The position numbers and the translations under genes were made by a program. A DNA stretch of 64,000 nucleotides from Levilactobacillus brevis ATCC 14869 = DSM 20054 (GTDB lineage Bacteria; Bacillota; Bacilli; Lactobacillales; Lactobacillaceae), in contig NZ_AZCP01000002.1 of NCBI RefSeq assembly GCF_001433855.1, positions 310,001 through 374,000 on the forward strand. Direction: 5' to 3'. Below, piece after piece: positions 1 through 9,091 of this stretch (its first letter is position 1; every line of letters begins with the position of its first letter). The notes below the pieces were generated by a model. That model saw nothing but the letters and a program-made list of their open reading frames with translations, made no database searches and was not told where the DNA came from.

Positions 1-553
1 CACCCAAGACTGCATCCCGCTTAGATAGGCGCCCGCCTTGATACAAGAATTTAAGATTGGCCACCGTAAAGAAATGGTGCACCTGCAAGCGACAAGCATT
101 GAGCTGCGTCATCGCCTTGTCTAGTGATATCCCAGCCTGACGCAATTGGACGGCTTTAATGACTAATAAACCTTCCCCAGCACAAGCTGCCAAAGTATCC
201 ACTATCATTAACTGGGCATCCGGATACTTTTCTAACAGAATATCTCGAGCCTGATTGGCACTATTAAATGACCCACTTAACCCCTTTGACATGCCGATAA
301 AAACAATCGGTATGTGCTGTGCAATAATCCCTTCAAAAGCCGCGATGTACTCGCCGATGCTGATTTGTGAGGTCGTTGGATGCCCCCCATGCTTTAACGT
401 GTCGTAAAAAGCTGCTGTGTTTTGTTGATTATAAAAATAGTCGCCAAACTGATGATCTTCAAGCTGCACAAAAGATCTGACGACCCCCACCTCATGCTGA
501 TTTAAAAAAGCCTCCGGTAATCCGCATTCAGAATCCGTCATAATTTTATACAT
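1..553 (-). CDS. DegV family fatty-acid-binding protein, partial (3' end outside window)
   Basis: The frame opens at an ATG complementary to 551-553 behind a GGAAGGCGAGAG ribosome site and runs off the left edge, so only about 184 N-terminal residues are visible. They begin MYKIMTDSECGLP and carry the hallmarks of DegV/FakB proteins: the N-terminal TDS loop, TSQIS at about residue 60, the lipid-carboxylate loop SKGLSGSFNSA, the VDT-LAACAGEG segment and GGRLSK. Members bind a single fatty acid and usually hand it to a fatty acid kinase (FakA). The kinase is not in this window, so a FakB role is only inferred. Confidence 0.85.
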   Translation of the reverse strand, partial: MYKIMTDSECGLPEAFLNQHEVGVVRSFVQLEDHQFGDYFYNQQNTAAFYDTLKHGGHPTTSQISIGEYIAAFEGIIAQHIPIVFIGMSKGLSGSFNSANQARDILLEKYPDAQLMIVDTLAACAGEGLLVIKAVQLRQAGISLDKAMTQLNACRLQVHHFFTVANLKFLYQGGRLSKRDAVLG

Positions 554-769
554 ATCTCTCGCCTTCCTATCTGCTAGTGACGCCCAGCGTCCCCATAGCC
601 TTCCATGTTTTCCTTTATACGCGTGCTCCTATAACTAAAACTATACACCCTCCCCCTAACTATTCGCTACCTCTTCACAATGAAGCACCATCCATGAAAC
701 TCCCTGCACACTGGTGTATCATGAACTTATGTCATGGAATTCAAAATATTGAAAGAGCGAGGTAATTAC

Positions 770-1576
770 ATGGAAACGACACAATTAAGCAACGGCGTTA
801 CCATCCCGATGTTAGGCTTCGGTACTTACTTAATTGACAGCAAGGACGTTCCAGCAGCAATAAAGACGGCCTTAGATGCCGGCTACCGGCATCTCGATTG
901 CGCACACATTTACGGCAATGAACCAGCTGTTGGTGAAGCAATCAAGGCCTCTGGGATTGACCGCTCTGATCTGTTCATCACCTCCAAAGTTTGGAATGCC
1001 GATCAGGGATACGATAAGACCCTAGTCGCTTTTGACCAAACACTTAGCGACTTACAATTGGACTACCTGGACTTATACCTGATTCACTGGCCAAATGAAG
1101 ACGACTTCGAGTTAACTTTAGATACGTGGCGGGCGCTAGAAACTCTGTATCAACAAAAGAAAGTTCGCGCTATCGGTGTCTCTAACTTCTCTGAAGATCA
1201 ACTAAAACAGGTCTTTGAGATGGCAACCGTCAAACCTATGGTCAATCAAATCGAACGTCACCCATACAAAGTTCAGGCTGATTTAGGTCAATTTGATACG
1301 GATAACGATATCGTTAACGAGGGTTACTCACCAATTGGTCACGGTCATTTAATCCTCGAAGATCCCGTGATTACTAAGCTCGCAGAAAAGTACGGTAAGT
1401 CACCGGCACAAATTGTTTTGCGGTGGCAAATTGATACCGGGTTTGTCGTTTTTCCTAAGTCCTCAAAACCAGCTCGTGTTAAGGAAAACTTCGAAATCTC
1501 CGGCTTTAACTTAACCGCTGATGAAATTGCTGAAATTAACGGTCTAGATCAAGATAAACATTTAAACTACGATTAA
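770..1576 (+). CDS. Aldo/keto reductase
   Basis: A 268-residue NAD(P)H-dependent carbonyl reductase of the AKR superfamily. The frame stays open to 734, but the ATG at 770 is chosen because GAGCGAGG lies 7 bases upstream and the product then starts METTQLSNGVTIPMLGFGTY, the usual AKR N-terminus. The catalytic tetrad is visible: Asp in LDCAHIYGNE, the Tyr of the same segment, Lys in TSKVWN and His in LYLIHWP. The C-terminal cofactor loop FPKSSKPARVKEN is present. It stands alone, followed by a strong terminator. Substrate is unknown; 2,5-diketogluconate or methylglyoxal-type reductases are the nearest general class. Confidence 0.93.
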   Translation: METTQLSNGVTIPMLGFGTYLIDSKDVPAAIKTALDAGYRHLDCAHIYGNEPAVGEAIKASGIDRSDLFITSKVWNADQGYDKTLVAFDQTLSDLQLDYLDLYLIHWPNEDDFELTLDTWRALETLYQQKKVRAIGVSNFSEDQLKQVFEMATVKPMVNQIERHPYKVQADLGQFDTDNDIVNEGYSPIGHGHLILEDPVITKLAEKYGKSPAQIVLRWQIDTGFVVFPKSSKPARVKENFEISGFNLTADEIAEINGLDQDKHLNYD

Positions 1577-1609
1577 AGTTGATCGACATTAACCGCAACT
1601 AAAACTATT

Positions 1610-1647
1610 AAGGACTTCCGATTAATTGGTTCGGAAGTCCTTATTTT
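1610..1647 (+). terminator. Rho-independent terminator after the aldo/keto reductase
   Basis: Perfect 11-bp stem AAGGACTTCCG / CGGAAGTCCTT around an 11-base loop, followed by ATTTT. Confidence 0.85.
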
Positions 1648-1656
1648 GATATCACC

Positions 1657-1703
1657 AGTTGGGGGCTTTTCTTCAGTTGCAGAGTCGCTAACTTCCCCCA
1701 ACT
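1657..1703. promoter_or_regulatory. Inverted repeat upstream of the DUF1722 gene
   Basis: AGTTGGGGG (1657-1665) and CCCCCAACT (1695-1703) form perfect 9-base arms 29 bases apart, 45 bases before the TTG start at 1748. TATGAT (1703-1708) next to the right arm could serve as a -10. There is no T-run after the second arm, so an operator is more likely than a terminator. Function is inferred only. Confidence 0.3.
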
Positions 1704-1747
1704 ATGATTTAATACAACTAGCCATTTAACTGAGGAGATGACGGCCA

Positions 1748-2116
1748 TTGACAACCTGGCAAACCACTTGGGCTATCAATAAATATTGGCTGATGGCTCG
1801 ATCACAGCATCTATATAATCAAGGCCGAGCCTTAGCTAAAAATAACGCTTGGAACGCCGATAAACAACGAGCGTTCTCGCAATTGCTTGCGACTGCTAAC
1901 ACATTAACGCCCACAAAACAGACGCTAACCACGGCCTACCAACATGTCTGGGGGTATTTCAAGAAACGCTGTACCCCAGCAGAACGGGCCACCTATCTCC
2001 AATTACTCGCAACTTTAACGCCTGATAACGACCAGTTAGGGCCCTTTCTGAAACAACTTGCGCACACCTACCAAGTTGACTACCTGTTAAACTCTCGACT
2101 CATTCAAGAACTCTAA
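1748..2116 (+). CDS. DUF1722/YbgA-family protein
   Basis: This 122-residue protein starts at TTG, the only in-frame initiator at a good distance (10 bases) from GAGGAG at 1732-1737; an ATG at 1738 is out of frame. The sequence matches the DUF1722 (YbgA) pattern: NKYWLMARSQHLYNQGRALA near the N-terminus, then AYQHVWGYFKKRCTPAE and an acidic-hydrophobic helix ending DYLLNSRLI. In other bacteria the domain is found next to or fused to DUF523 and beside photolyase genes; its biochemical role is unknown. Here its stop codon overlaps the ribosome site of a pyrimidine-dimer glycosylase-like gene, which fits a shared DNA-repair theme. Confidence 0.85.
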   Translation: MTTWQTTWAINKYWLMARSQHLYNQGRALAKNNAWNADKQRAFSQLLATANTLTPTKQTLTTAYQHVWGYFKKRCTPAERATYLQLLATLTPDNDQLGPFLKQLAHTYQVDYLLNSRLIQEL

Positions 2117-2127
2117 GGAGGCTGGCT

Positions 2128-2490
2128 ATGCGCCTATGGCATGAATACTTAATTCCCCAATTACCGCGCCAACAACTATTGGGACAACACCGTGAGCTCG
2201 CAGCATTGCGCGGCAACGGTTGGGGCCGGAAACACGCGACCGTTGATTACGTCTTCGACCACTCCCCCTACAAATTATATCAATTTCACTTACTCGTCTT
2301 GCATACTATGCAAGAACGCGGCTATACCCCCGATCATCACTGGTTTGATCCCACCTATCGCGGCAAACACTGTGCACCGTACACCAGCCTCATTCCGGTT
2401 CCCTTAACCACCCCCATTTATCCAGAACACGACGACGCCTACCTCCAAGTCTGCCGCTCTAATTTACAGGCTAAAGGCATCATCCTTTAA
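2128..2490 (+). CDS. Pyrimidine dimer DNA glycosylase family protein (T4 endonuclease V-like)
   Basis: A 120-residue protein beginning MRLWHEYLIPQLPRQQLLGQ, then HRELAALRGNGWGRKH and VDYVFDHSPYKLYQFH. This is the pattern of the pyrimidine-dimer glycosylase/Pyr_excise family. In T4 endonuclease V the N-terminal residue and Glu23 are catalytic; here the Glu of QHREL (about residue 23) is a plausible equivalent, while residue 2 is Arg rather than Thr. The AAGGAGG ribosome site overlaps the stop of the DUF1722 gene, so the two are almost certainly co-transcribed. Base-excision activity on UV lesions is inferred from the family; the length is close to the family norm. Confidence 0.82.
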   Translation: MRLWHEYLIPQLPRQQLLGQHRELAALRGNGWGRKHATVDYVFDHSPYKLYQFHLLVLHTMQERGYTPDHHWFDPTYRGKHCAPYTSLIPVPLTTPIYPEHDDAYLQVCRSNLQAKGIIL

Positions 2491-2524
2491 TAGCTTAATG
2501 CCTGACTAATTAATCGCCAATCGA

Positions 2525-2553
2525 TTTACCCCCATTGCCAATCATGCTATACT
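2525..2553 (+). promoter_or_regulatory. Promoter of the glutamate decarboxylase gene
   Basis: TTTACC (2525-2530) and an extended TGC-TATACT (-10 at 2548-2553) are separated by exactly 17 bases, 26 bases before the ATG. Confidence 0.6.
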
Positions 2554-2578
2554 CGCTCTAAAGAAAGGGTGACTGACT

Positions 2579-3985
2579 ATGGCTATGTTGTATGGAAAAC
2601 ACACGCATGAAACAGATGAGACGCTCACACCAATCTTCGGGGCCACCGCTGAACGCCACGACCTCCCCAAATATAAATTGGCGAAGCACGCGCTCGAGCC
2701 CCGTGAAGCCGATCGGTTGGTTCGCGATCAACTGCTAGATGAAGGAAACTCGCGGCTGAATCTCGCCACGTTCTGTCAGACTTACATGGAACCGGAAGCT
2801 GTTGAACTCATGAAGGATACACTGGAGAAAAATGCCATCGATAAATCCGAGTATCCTCGGACCGCTGAAATTGAAAATCGTTGCGTTAATATCATTGCCA
2901 ACCTCTGGCATGCTCCGGAAGCTGAGTCGTTCACTGGCACCTCAACGATTGGTTCCTCCGAAGCCTGTATGCTGGCCGGTTTGGCGATGAAGTTTGCTTG
3001 GCGTAAGCGCGCCAAGGCGAACGGTCTTGACTTAAATGCCCATCACTCTAATATTGTCATCTCAGCCGGTTATCAGGTTTGTTGGGAAAAATTCTGTGTC
3101 TATTGGGACATCGACATGCATGTCGTTCCCATGGACGATGACCACATGTCCTTGAATGTCGATCACGTGTTAGATTACGTGGATGACTACACCATTGGTA
3201 TCGTTGGCATTATGGGCATCACTTATACTGGACAATACGACGATTTAGCCCGATTAGATGCCGTTGTAGAGCGGTATAATCGGACGACTAAGTTCCCGGT
3301 ATATATCCATGTCGATGCCGCTTCCGGCGGATTTTACACGCCGTTTATTGAACCCGAGCTCAAGTGGGACTTCCGTTTAAACAACGTGATTTCCATCAAT
3401 GCCTCCGGCCACAAATATGGCTTGGTTTACCCCGGAGTCGGCTGGGTAATCTGGCGTGACCAACAGTATCTACCAAAAGAGCTGGTCTTTAAGGTCAGCT
3501 ACTTGGGTGGTGAACTACCTACGATGGCCATCAACTTCTCCCACAGTGCCTCCCAATTAATCGGTCAGTATTACAACTTTATTCGTTTTGGTTTTGATGG
3601 CTATCGTGAAATTCAAGAAAAAACTCACGACGTTGCCCGCTATCTCGCGAAATCGCTCACTAAATTAGGGGGCTTTTCCCTCATTAATGACGGCCACGAG
3701 TTACCGCTGATCTGTTATGAACTCACTGCCGATTCTGATCGCGAATGGACCCTCTACGATTTATCCGATCGGCTATTAATGAAGGGCTGGCAGGTCCCCA
3801 CCTATCCCTTACCAAAAAACATGGCGGACCGCGTGATTCAACGGATTGTGGTTCGGGCTGACTTTGGTATGAGTATGGCCCACGACTTTATTGATGATCT
3901 AACCCAAGCCATTCACGATCTCGACCAAGCACACATCGTTTTCCATAGTGATCCGCAACCTAAAAAATACGGGTTCACGCACTAA
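2579..3985 (+). CDS. gadB: Glutamate decarboxylase
   Basis: This 468-residue PLP enzyme converts glutamate to GABA, consuming a cytoplasmic proton. The start is ATG at 2579 behind AAAGGG; the product begins MAMLYGKHTHE as in L. brevis GadA/GadB, as recalled. Group II decarboxylase motifs are present: TSTIGSSEACMLAGLA around residues 121-137, the PLP-facing Asp in HVDAASGG (D246) and the Schiff-base lysine K279 in NASGHKYGL. The C-terminus ends KKYGFTH. No glutamate/GABA antiporter (gadC) or gadR lies nearby, so this is a stand-alone copy with its own promoter and terminator. Role in acid resistance is established for the family. Confidence 0.97.
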   Translation: MAMLYGKHTHETDETLTPIFGATAERHDLPKYKLAKHALEPREADRLVRDQLLDEGNSRLNLATFCQTYMEPEAVELMKDTLEKNAIDKSEYPRTAEIENRCVNIIANLWHAPEAESFTGTSTIGSSEACMLAGLAMKFAWRKRAKANGLDLNAHHSNIVISAGYQVCWEKFCVYWDIDMHVVPMDDDHMSLNVDHVLDYVDDYTIGIVGIMGITYTGQYDDLARLDAVVERYNRTTKFPVYIHVDAASGGFYTPFIEPELKWDFRLNNVISINASGHKYGLVYPGVGWVIWRDQQYLPKELVFKVSYLGGELPTMAINFSHSASQLIGQYYNFIRFGFDGYREIQEKTHDVARYLAKSLTKLGGFSLINDGHELPLICYELTADSDREWTLYDLSDRLLMKGWQVPTYPLPKNMADRVIQRIVVRADFGMSMAHDFIDDLTQAIHDLDQAHIVFHSDPQPKKYGFTH

Positions 3986-4010
3986 TCATCAATCGTTCAT
4001 TTCATCACAA

Positions 4011-4068
4011 AAAAGGCTACCGTAACCATCCATGTCAATCGACGTGAATGGTTGTGGTAGCTTTTTTT
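4011..4068. terminator. Bidirectional terminator between gadB and larR
   Basis: A long imperfect stem pairs GGCTACCGTAACCATCCA with TGAATGGTTGTGGTAGC, flanked by A6 on the left and T7 on the right, so it can stop both convergent transcripts. Confidence 0.8.
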
Positions 4069-4075
4069 ACCAAAA

Positions 4076-4780
4076 TTAATAGGCAATGTAGTCGTCTAAT
4101 TTTTTCATATTGGTAATGATAATTCGGCGTTTGCCATCATTGCTCATGCCAAAGTCAATGATATCTTCAAGCTTAAGTTTACGCATCATACGGCTAACAC
4201 TGGTTTGATTAGCAATGCCACAGAACCCAGCAATATCTTCATTCGTCACGTTAAAGTCAATCAACACGCCGGCCTCATCGGGAAGATCCCGACCAAACTT
4301 CTCAGCAATGTCATGTAAGAAATTAGCCAGTGCCCCCATCTTACCGTTCATGGTGAGTCGTTGAATCCGGGCAAAGGTTTCTGATAATCGGTGTCGATAA
4401 TACTGTTTAACGTAGTTCTGTAACTCTGAATTGGCATTCACGTACTGCCAAAATTCTACCCGATTAACCTGATAAAAGGTCGCCGTCTCCGATTCAATGC
4501 GGACGTTAAAAGGTTGCTCATCATATTGCAAAGCTTCGTCATGTAACAGTGAAATAACGTCAGGTTGGTTGATATAAGAAATGTTAAATTCACGTCCGTC
4601 TTGCAAGATAACGGACGTCTTAATGATGCCTTCTTTCAAAATAAAGACATTAGCGGCCTTCAGACCGTGGAAGGTTAAATAACTGTGATACTTCTTCGTA
4701 ATCGTCGAAATCTGTTTGTCCTTTAAGAAGCGGACCAGATCATCAATATCTTTATTCGGCAAAAGCGGTACTCCTTCCAA
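4076..4780 (-). CDS. larR: Crp/Fnr-family regulator of lactate racemization
   Basis: A 234-residue regulator with an N-terminal cyclic-nucleotide-like beta-barrel (about 20-130) and a C-terminal winged helix: VTNEDIAGFCGIANQTSVSR holds the recognition helix. The long central helix includes RHRLSETFARIQRLTMNGK. It is divergent from larA, the position of LarR, which in Lactiplantibacillus plantarum activates lar expression according to the L-/D-lactate ratio. The cysteine cluster of Fnr is absent. Identification as LarR rests on family plus position. The 187-base gap to larA holds a candidate operator. Confidence 0.88.
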   Translation of the reverse strand: MEGVPLLPNKDIDDLVRFLKDKQISTITKKYHSYLTFHGLKAANVFILKEGIIKTSVILQDGREFNISYINQPDVISLLHDEALQYDEQPFNVRIESETATFYQVNRVEFWQYVNANSELQNYVKQYYRHRLSETFARIQRLTMNGKMGALANFLHDIAEKFGRDLPDEAGVLIDFNVTNEDIAGFCGIANQTSVSRMMRKLKLEDIIDFGMSNDGKRRIIITNMKKLDDYIAY

Positions 4781-4875
4781 AATTAATTATCGTTAGCAAA
4801 GTCCTATCTTAGCGAAAAAGGATACCCCTTCGCCTTAACATTTGGTAATGACACTGGCTATTGATATCCGATTAT

Positions 4876-4890
4876 TCACTTTCATAGTGA
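4876..4890. promoter_or_regulatory. Candidate LarR operator in the larR-larA intergenic region
   Basis: TCACT-TTCAT-AGTGA is a perfect 5-base inverted repeat 78 bases before larA. A wider TGACA (4849-4853) / TGTCA (4895-4899) pair flanks it. TATGAT at 4922-4927 could be the larA -10, without a good -35, as expected for an activator-dependent promoter. Comparison with the published Lar box was not possible. Confidence 0.4.
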
Positions 4891-4967
4891 GGATTGTCAA
4901 TGAAAACGAAAATGAAACGTTTATGATTGCTAACTGTACCTTTGAAAGAAAGAAGATTGATTAGATT

Positions 4968-6248
4968 ATGGCAGACATTAAGCTCCCTTATGACCACGGA
5001 TCGGTCACGGCACACATCAACGATGCCAACCTAGCCGGCACCTTGGTATCCAAAGCAGCGACCTATCAAGCCAGCCTCTCTGAAAAAAACTTGGTTGAAC
5101 AGTCGTTAGACAACCCTATCGGTAGTCCTTCCCTAGAAGAATTGGCTACGGGAAAGAAAAATATTGTGATTATCAGCTCTGATCACACCCGGCCCGTTCC
5201 TTCACACATCATCACGCCAATCTTACTTCGGCGCTTGCGCTCAGTAGCACCAGAGGCGCGGATTCGCATTCTCGTAGCAACTGGATTCCACCGACCTTCA
5301 ACGCATGCCGAATTAGTCGCCAAATATGGCGAAGAGATTGTGGCCAATGAAGAAATTGTTATGCATAAATCTCAAGTTGATGAAGACATGGTGAAAATTG
5401 GTAAGCTTCCTTCTGGCGGTGACCTCATTATCAACAAGGTGGCCGAAGAAGCCGATCTATTGATCTCCGAAGGCTTCATTGAATCCCACTTTTTCGCTGG
5501 GTTCTCTGGTGGGCGCAAGTCCGTCTTGCCGGGTATTTCTTCTTACAAGACAATCATGGCTAACCACTCCGGTGAGTTTATCAACGACAAGCACTCTCGA
5601 ACCGGGAATCTTCACCACAACATGGTGCACCATGATATGGTCTACGCCGCCAGAAAAGCTGGTTTACAGTTTATTTTGAACGTGGTTTTGGATGAAGACA
5701 AACACATCATTGGCTCCTTTGCCGGTGACCTTGAAGCGGCTCATAAACAAGGAACGGATTTTGTTGGTGAGTTAGCTGGTGTTAAGGCCATCAAGAGCGA
5801 CATTGCCATCACCACTAATGGTGGTTATCCACTCGATCAAAATATCTATCAAGCAGTTAAAGGCATGACGGCCGCTGAAGCCACCAATAAGCAAAATGGG
5901 ACGATTATCATCGTAGCTGGCTGTCGTGATGGTCATGGTGGTGACGGCTTTTATCACAACATTGCTGACGTCGCCGATCCCCAAGAATTCTTGGATAAGG
6001 CGATTAACACACCGCGCTTAGAAACGGTGCCTGACCAATGGACTTCACAAATTCTGGCCCGGATCTTGGTTAACCACCACGTGATTGTGGTTTCTGACTT
6101 GGTTGAACCCAGTCTCATCACAAACATGCATATGGAACTGGCAACCTCAATCGATGACGCACTCGCCAGCGCCTTCAACCGTGAAGGAACTGCGGCCCAA
6201 GTGACGGTCATTCCCGATGGTCTTGGCGTAATCGTAAAGGATGAATAA
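4968..6248 (+). CDS. larA: Nickel-pincer lactate racemase
   Basis: This 426-residue enzyme interconverts L- and D-lactate using a covalently bound nickel-pincer nucleotide. Residue numbering coincides with the L. plantarum enzyme as recalled: Arg75 (SDHTR), His108 (ATGFH), His174 (IESH), Lys184 (GGRK, the cofactor-tethering lysine) and His200 (TIMANH, nickel ligand). All five are intact, so the protein should be active. It is the first gene of an operon with larB 2 bases downstream and the maturation genes beyond. The ATG follows AAAGAAAGAAG. D-lactate supply for cell-wall precursors is the known role. Confidence 0.97.
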   Translation: MADIKLPYDHGSVTAHINDANLAGTLVSKAATYQASLSEKNLVEQSLDNPIGSPSLEELATGKKNIVIISSDHTRPVPSHIITPILLRRLRSVAPEARIRILVATGFHRPSTHAELVAKYGEEIVANEEIVMHKSQVDEDMVKIGKLPSGGDLIINKVAEEADLLISEGFIESHFFAGFSGGRKSVLPGISSYKTIMANHSGEFINDKHSRTGNLHHNMVHHDMVYAARKAGLQFILNVVLDEDKHIIGSFAGDLEAAHKQGTDFVGELAGVKAIKSDIAITTNGGYPLDQNIYQAVKGMTAAEATNKQNGTIIIVAGCRDGHGGDGFYHNIADVADPQEFLDKAINTPRLETVPDQWTSQILARILVNHHVIVVSDLVEPSLITNMHMELATSIDDALASAFNREGTAAQVTVIPDGLGVIVKDE

Positions 6249-6250
6249 TA

Positions 6251-7012
6251 ATGGCATCAACTGATTTATTAACTTGTCTCCAACAAGTTGCTAACCACCA
6301 ACTCACACCAGAACAAGCTGCCAAACTGGTCAGCGATACCGGGTTTGATGACCTAGCCTACGCCAAGATTGATACGGCGCGGACACAACGAACTGGTTAT
6401 CCTGAAGTGATCTATGGCGCTGGTAAAACCGCGCAACAGATTGTGGGCATTGTTCAAGCTATGGAGAAACGCCAACAACCCATCCTCGTGACACGAGTCG
6501 ATCTTGAAAAGTCAGCGGCGGTCCAAGAAATACTACCTGAATTGGCCTATGACCAAACCTCACAGACGTTAGTCCGAACTGCCCACGCCTTACCTGCGGT
6601 CGGAAATATTGCCATTGTCACGGCCGGCACTTCCGACATGCGAGTGGCTGAAGAAGCTGCTGTGACTGCAGAACTCTTTGGCAACCAGGTAACACGCGTC
6701 TATGATGTTGGCGTAGCCGGAATTCATCGGTTATTTGCCAAATTACCCCTCATTCGCCAAGCCAACGTTGTGATCGTCATCGCCGGCATGGAGGGCGCTT
6801 TAACTAGTGTCGTCGGTGGCCTAGTCGATCGGCCAGTGATTGCCGTGCCAACCAGTGTCGGTTATGGCACCCATCTGAACGGTCTCACACCACTTTTGTC
6901 AATGCTCAATAGCTGTTCGGCCGGTATCAGTGTCGTTAACATCGATAATGGCTTCGGCGCGGCTTACAATGCCAGTATGATTAATCATCTCGTGAAGGAG
7001 GAGCAGCCATGA
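6251..7012 (+). CDS. larB: Nickel-pincer cofactor biosynthesis protein LarB
   Basis: A 253-residue protein of the PurE-like LarB family. It carboxylates and hydrolyses nicotinate adenine dinucleotide to pyridinium-3,5-biscarboxylate mononucleotide, the first step of pincer-cofactor synthesis. Visible motifs include [25 protein letters not shown] and the C-terminal [16 protein letters not shown], whose Cys222 matches the catalytic cysteine of the family. It lies 2 bases after larA and overlaps larC by 4 bases (ATGA), indicating translational coupling. Confidence 0.95.
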   Translation: MASTDLLTCLQQVANHQLTPEQAAKLVSDTGFDDLAYAKIDTARTQRTGYPEVIYGAGKTAQQIVGIVQAMEKRQQPILVTRVDLEKSAAVQEILPELAYDQTSQTLVRTAHALPAVGNIAIVTAGTSDMRVAEEAAVTAELFGNQVTRVYDVGVAGIHRLFAKLPLIRQANVVIVIAGMEGALTSVVGGLVDRPVIAVPTSVGYGTHLNGLTPLLSMLNSCSAGISVVNIDNGFGAAYNASMINHLVKEEQP

Positions 7013-8241
7013 AAACATTAGTGTTAGATGCTTTTTCGGGCATCAGTGGTGACATGTTCCTAGGGGCGCTATTTGATCTCGGATTATCTCAAACAGACTT
7101 TGAAACCGAATTGAAGAAACTACCAGTGACCGGTTACCATTTGACCATCACCCCTAGTAGTCGCTCAAGCATTCAAGGCACTGACTTCGATGTCATCTTA
7201 GACGACCACCAGGTTAAAGACAATGGCATTACAGAACATGGTCACCATCACGGCCGGAGCTTTGCAACAATCAAGCAACTCATTGCGCAAAGTACATTAG
7301 CCCCCACCGTTAAGCGGCGGGCCACTGCGCTGTTTGAACAGGTCGCAATTGCTGAAGGCCACGTTCACCATAAGTCTTTAGAAGACGTTCACTTTCATGA
7401 GGTGGGCGCTATTGATTCCATCGTCGATATGGTCGGCGCGGCGATTGCCTTGGAACTGATGGGCATTGACCGCGTCATTGTGAATAATCTGGCTGACGGG
7501 AGCGGCACCATCGAGATTGCTCACGGCACCGTTCCCGTCCCAGTACCGGCTGTCATGCAGATGCGGATTGGAACTGCCATTTCGATTCATCAACGTTTCG
7601 ATGTGCATACGGAGCTGATTACCCCCACCGGCATGGCCATTGTCAAATGCTGTGCCACGGCCTTTGACACGACCAGTGACGGCGTTATTGAACGGACCGG
7701 CTACGGTTTTGGTAAACGTGAGACTGGCAGCCTAAATGCGTTACGGGCCACACTGGTAAATTCCCAGTTAAGCCAGCAAACGGTCAATCAAGAACAGGAT
7801 CACGTCACGCTGTTAGCAACTAACCTTGACGATATCACCGGCCAACAACTAGCCGATACGATTGCGGGACTGTTAGATCGCGGCGCAAAGGATGCTTGGA
7901 GTGAACCCATTGTCATGAAAAAAGGACGCCCGGCTTACAAACTTTGTTGTTTGATTACTCCCCAACAACAAGCCGCCATTGTGACCTATCTGCTAACAAC
8001 CACCCCAGCGATCGGAATTCGTTACCACCACGTTCACCGTGCCATCATGGATCGCCAGGTTAAGTTAGTCACGACTAGCTACGGACCGATTCATGTCAAA
8101 TATCTGCGCTACCATAACACAACCAAGCGTACCTTAGAACATGATGATTTGCGACAATTGGCAACCACTCATCAGCTGACTATGGCTGACTTACAGGCCA
8201 AGATTTTAAATGAACTTACCACTATGGAACAGAAAGGATAA
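7009..8241 (+). CDS. larC: Nickel insertion protein LarC, single continuous frame
   Basis: This 410-residue CTP-dependent cyclometallase inserts nickel into the pincer nucleotide. The N-terminal half starts with [16 protein letters not shown], has a histidine-rich nickel-binding stretch (EHGHHHGRS, about 77-85) and [13 protein letters not shown]. The C-terminal half ([18 protein letters not shown] onward) corresponds to LarC2. In L. plantarum the gene is split into larC1 and larC2 joined by programmed frameshifting; here both halves are in one frame with no interruption. It overlaps larB by ATGA and precedes larE by 6 bases. Confidence 0.95.
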   Translation: MKTLVLDAFSGISGDMFLGALFDLGLSQTDFETELKKLPVTGYHLTITPSSRSSIQGTDFDVILDDHQVKDNGITEHGHHHGRSFATIKQLIAQSTLAPTVKRRATALFEQVAIAEGHVHHKSLEDVHFHEVGAIDSIVDMVGAAIALELMGIDRVIVNNLADGSGTIEIAHGTVPVPVPAVMQMRIGTAISIHQRFDVHTELITPTGMAIVKCCATAFDTTSDGVIERTGYGFGKRETGSLNALRATLVNSQLSQQTVNQEQDHVTLLATNLDDITGQQLADTIAGLLDRGAKDAWSEPIVMKKGRPAYKLCCLITPQQQAAIVTYLLTTTPAIGIRYHHVHRAIMDRQVKLVTTSYGPIHVKYLRYHNTTKRTLEHDDLRQLATTHQLTMADLQAKILNELTTMEQKG

Positions 8242-8247
8242 TCAATT

Positions 8248-9084
8248 ATGATGACTTTAGCTGATAAAGAAACAACTTTACAAAATACCTTAAAAACTTA
8301 CAACCGGGTCGTAGTCGGTTTCTCTGGCGGAATTGACTCGACCGTTGTTTTGAAAGAGGCTTTAGATGTTTTAGGCCGCGATAATGTCCTCGCAGTCGTT
8401 GCCAACTCCGAACTCTTCTTAGATGCAGAATACGAAATGGCTGGTCAACTAGCCAAGGACATGGGCGCACAAGTTACCGGTATTCAATTAGACTACTTGG
8501 CTAATGATCAGATCAAGCACAATACCCCTGAATCTTGGTACGCCATGAAGCAGATGTTCTACCAAGCCATGACACAAGTAGCGACCCAATTCAATGCTGA
8601 TGCCGTATTAGATGGCATGATTATGGATGATAACGCTGACTTCCGGCCCGGTCTGCGTGCACGTGACGAAGCCGGTGCCGTCTCTGTACTTCAAACAGCC
8701 AACCTCTATAAACGCGAGGTTCGCGAATTGGCTCAAAGCTTAGGGCTAACTAATTGGAACAAAGTGGCCTCTTGCTCTGTTTCGTCTCGCTTCCCGTACA
8801 ACACAGACTTAACGAGTGAAAAGCTCCAACGCGTCATGGCCGCTGAAACTTATTTACGCAGCTTAGGCTTTGCTACCGTTCGGGTTCGGGTCCACGATCA
8901 AATTGCCCGTATTGAAGTCCCAGTTAACCAACTTTCACAATTAGTTGCTCAAAATGAAAAAGTTTCTGAAAACTTGCGCCAGTTGGGGTATGATTATATT
9001 ACTGTTGATTTACAAGGGTTCTCCAGTGGTCGGATGAATCAAACGCTTTCGGCAGCACAAAAAGAGAAAGTTTTAGTGGGGTAG
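8248..9084 (+). CDS. larE: ATP-dependent sacrificial sulfur transferase LarE
   Basis: A 278-residue PP-loop ATPase that turns the two carboxylates of the LarB product into thiocarboxylates. The P-loop SGGIDST sits at residues 26-32. The sacrificial cysteine is Cys176 in KVASCSVSSRFPY, so this is the single-cysteine, sulfur-donating type rather than the iron-sulfur type. Two consecutive ATGs (8248, 8251) both fit; with the first, Cys176 keeps the literature numbering. The gene precedes larD here, whereas larD precedes larE in L. plantarum. Confidence 0.95.
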   Translation: MMTLADKETTLQNTLKTYNRVVVGFSGGIDSTVVLKEALDVLGRDNVLAVVANSELFLDAEYEMAGQLAKDMGAQVTGIQLDYLANDQIKHNTPESWYAMKQMFYQAMTQVATQFNADAVLDGMIMDDNADFRPGLRARDEAGAVSVLQTANLYKREVRELAQSLGLTNWNKVASCSVSSRFPYNTDLTSEKLQRVMAAETYLRSLGFATVRVRVHDQIARIEVPVNQLSQLVAQNEKVSENLRQLGYDYITVDLQGFSSGRMNQTLSAAQKEKVLVG

Positions 9085-9091
9085 AATTTAC

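Noticed and set aside
7700-7850. A frameshift between LarC1 and LarC2 halves
   Set aside because: The reading frame is continuous through the junction; no stop or slip is needed.
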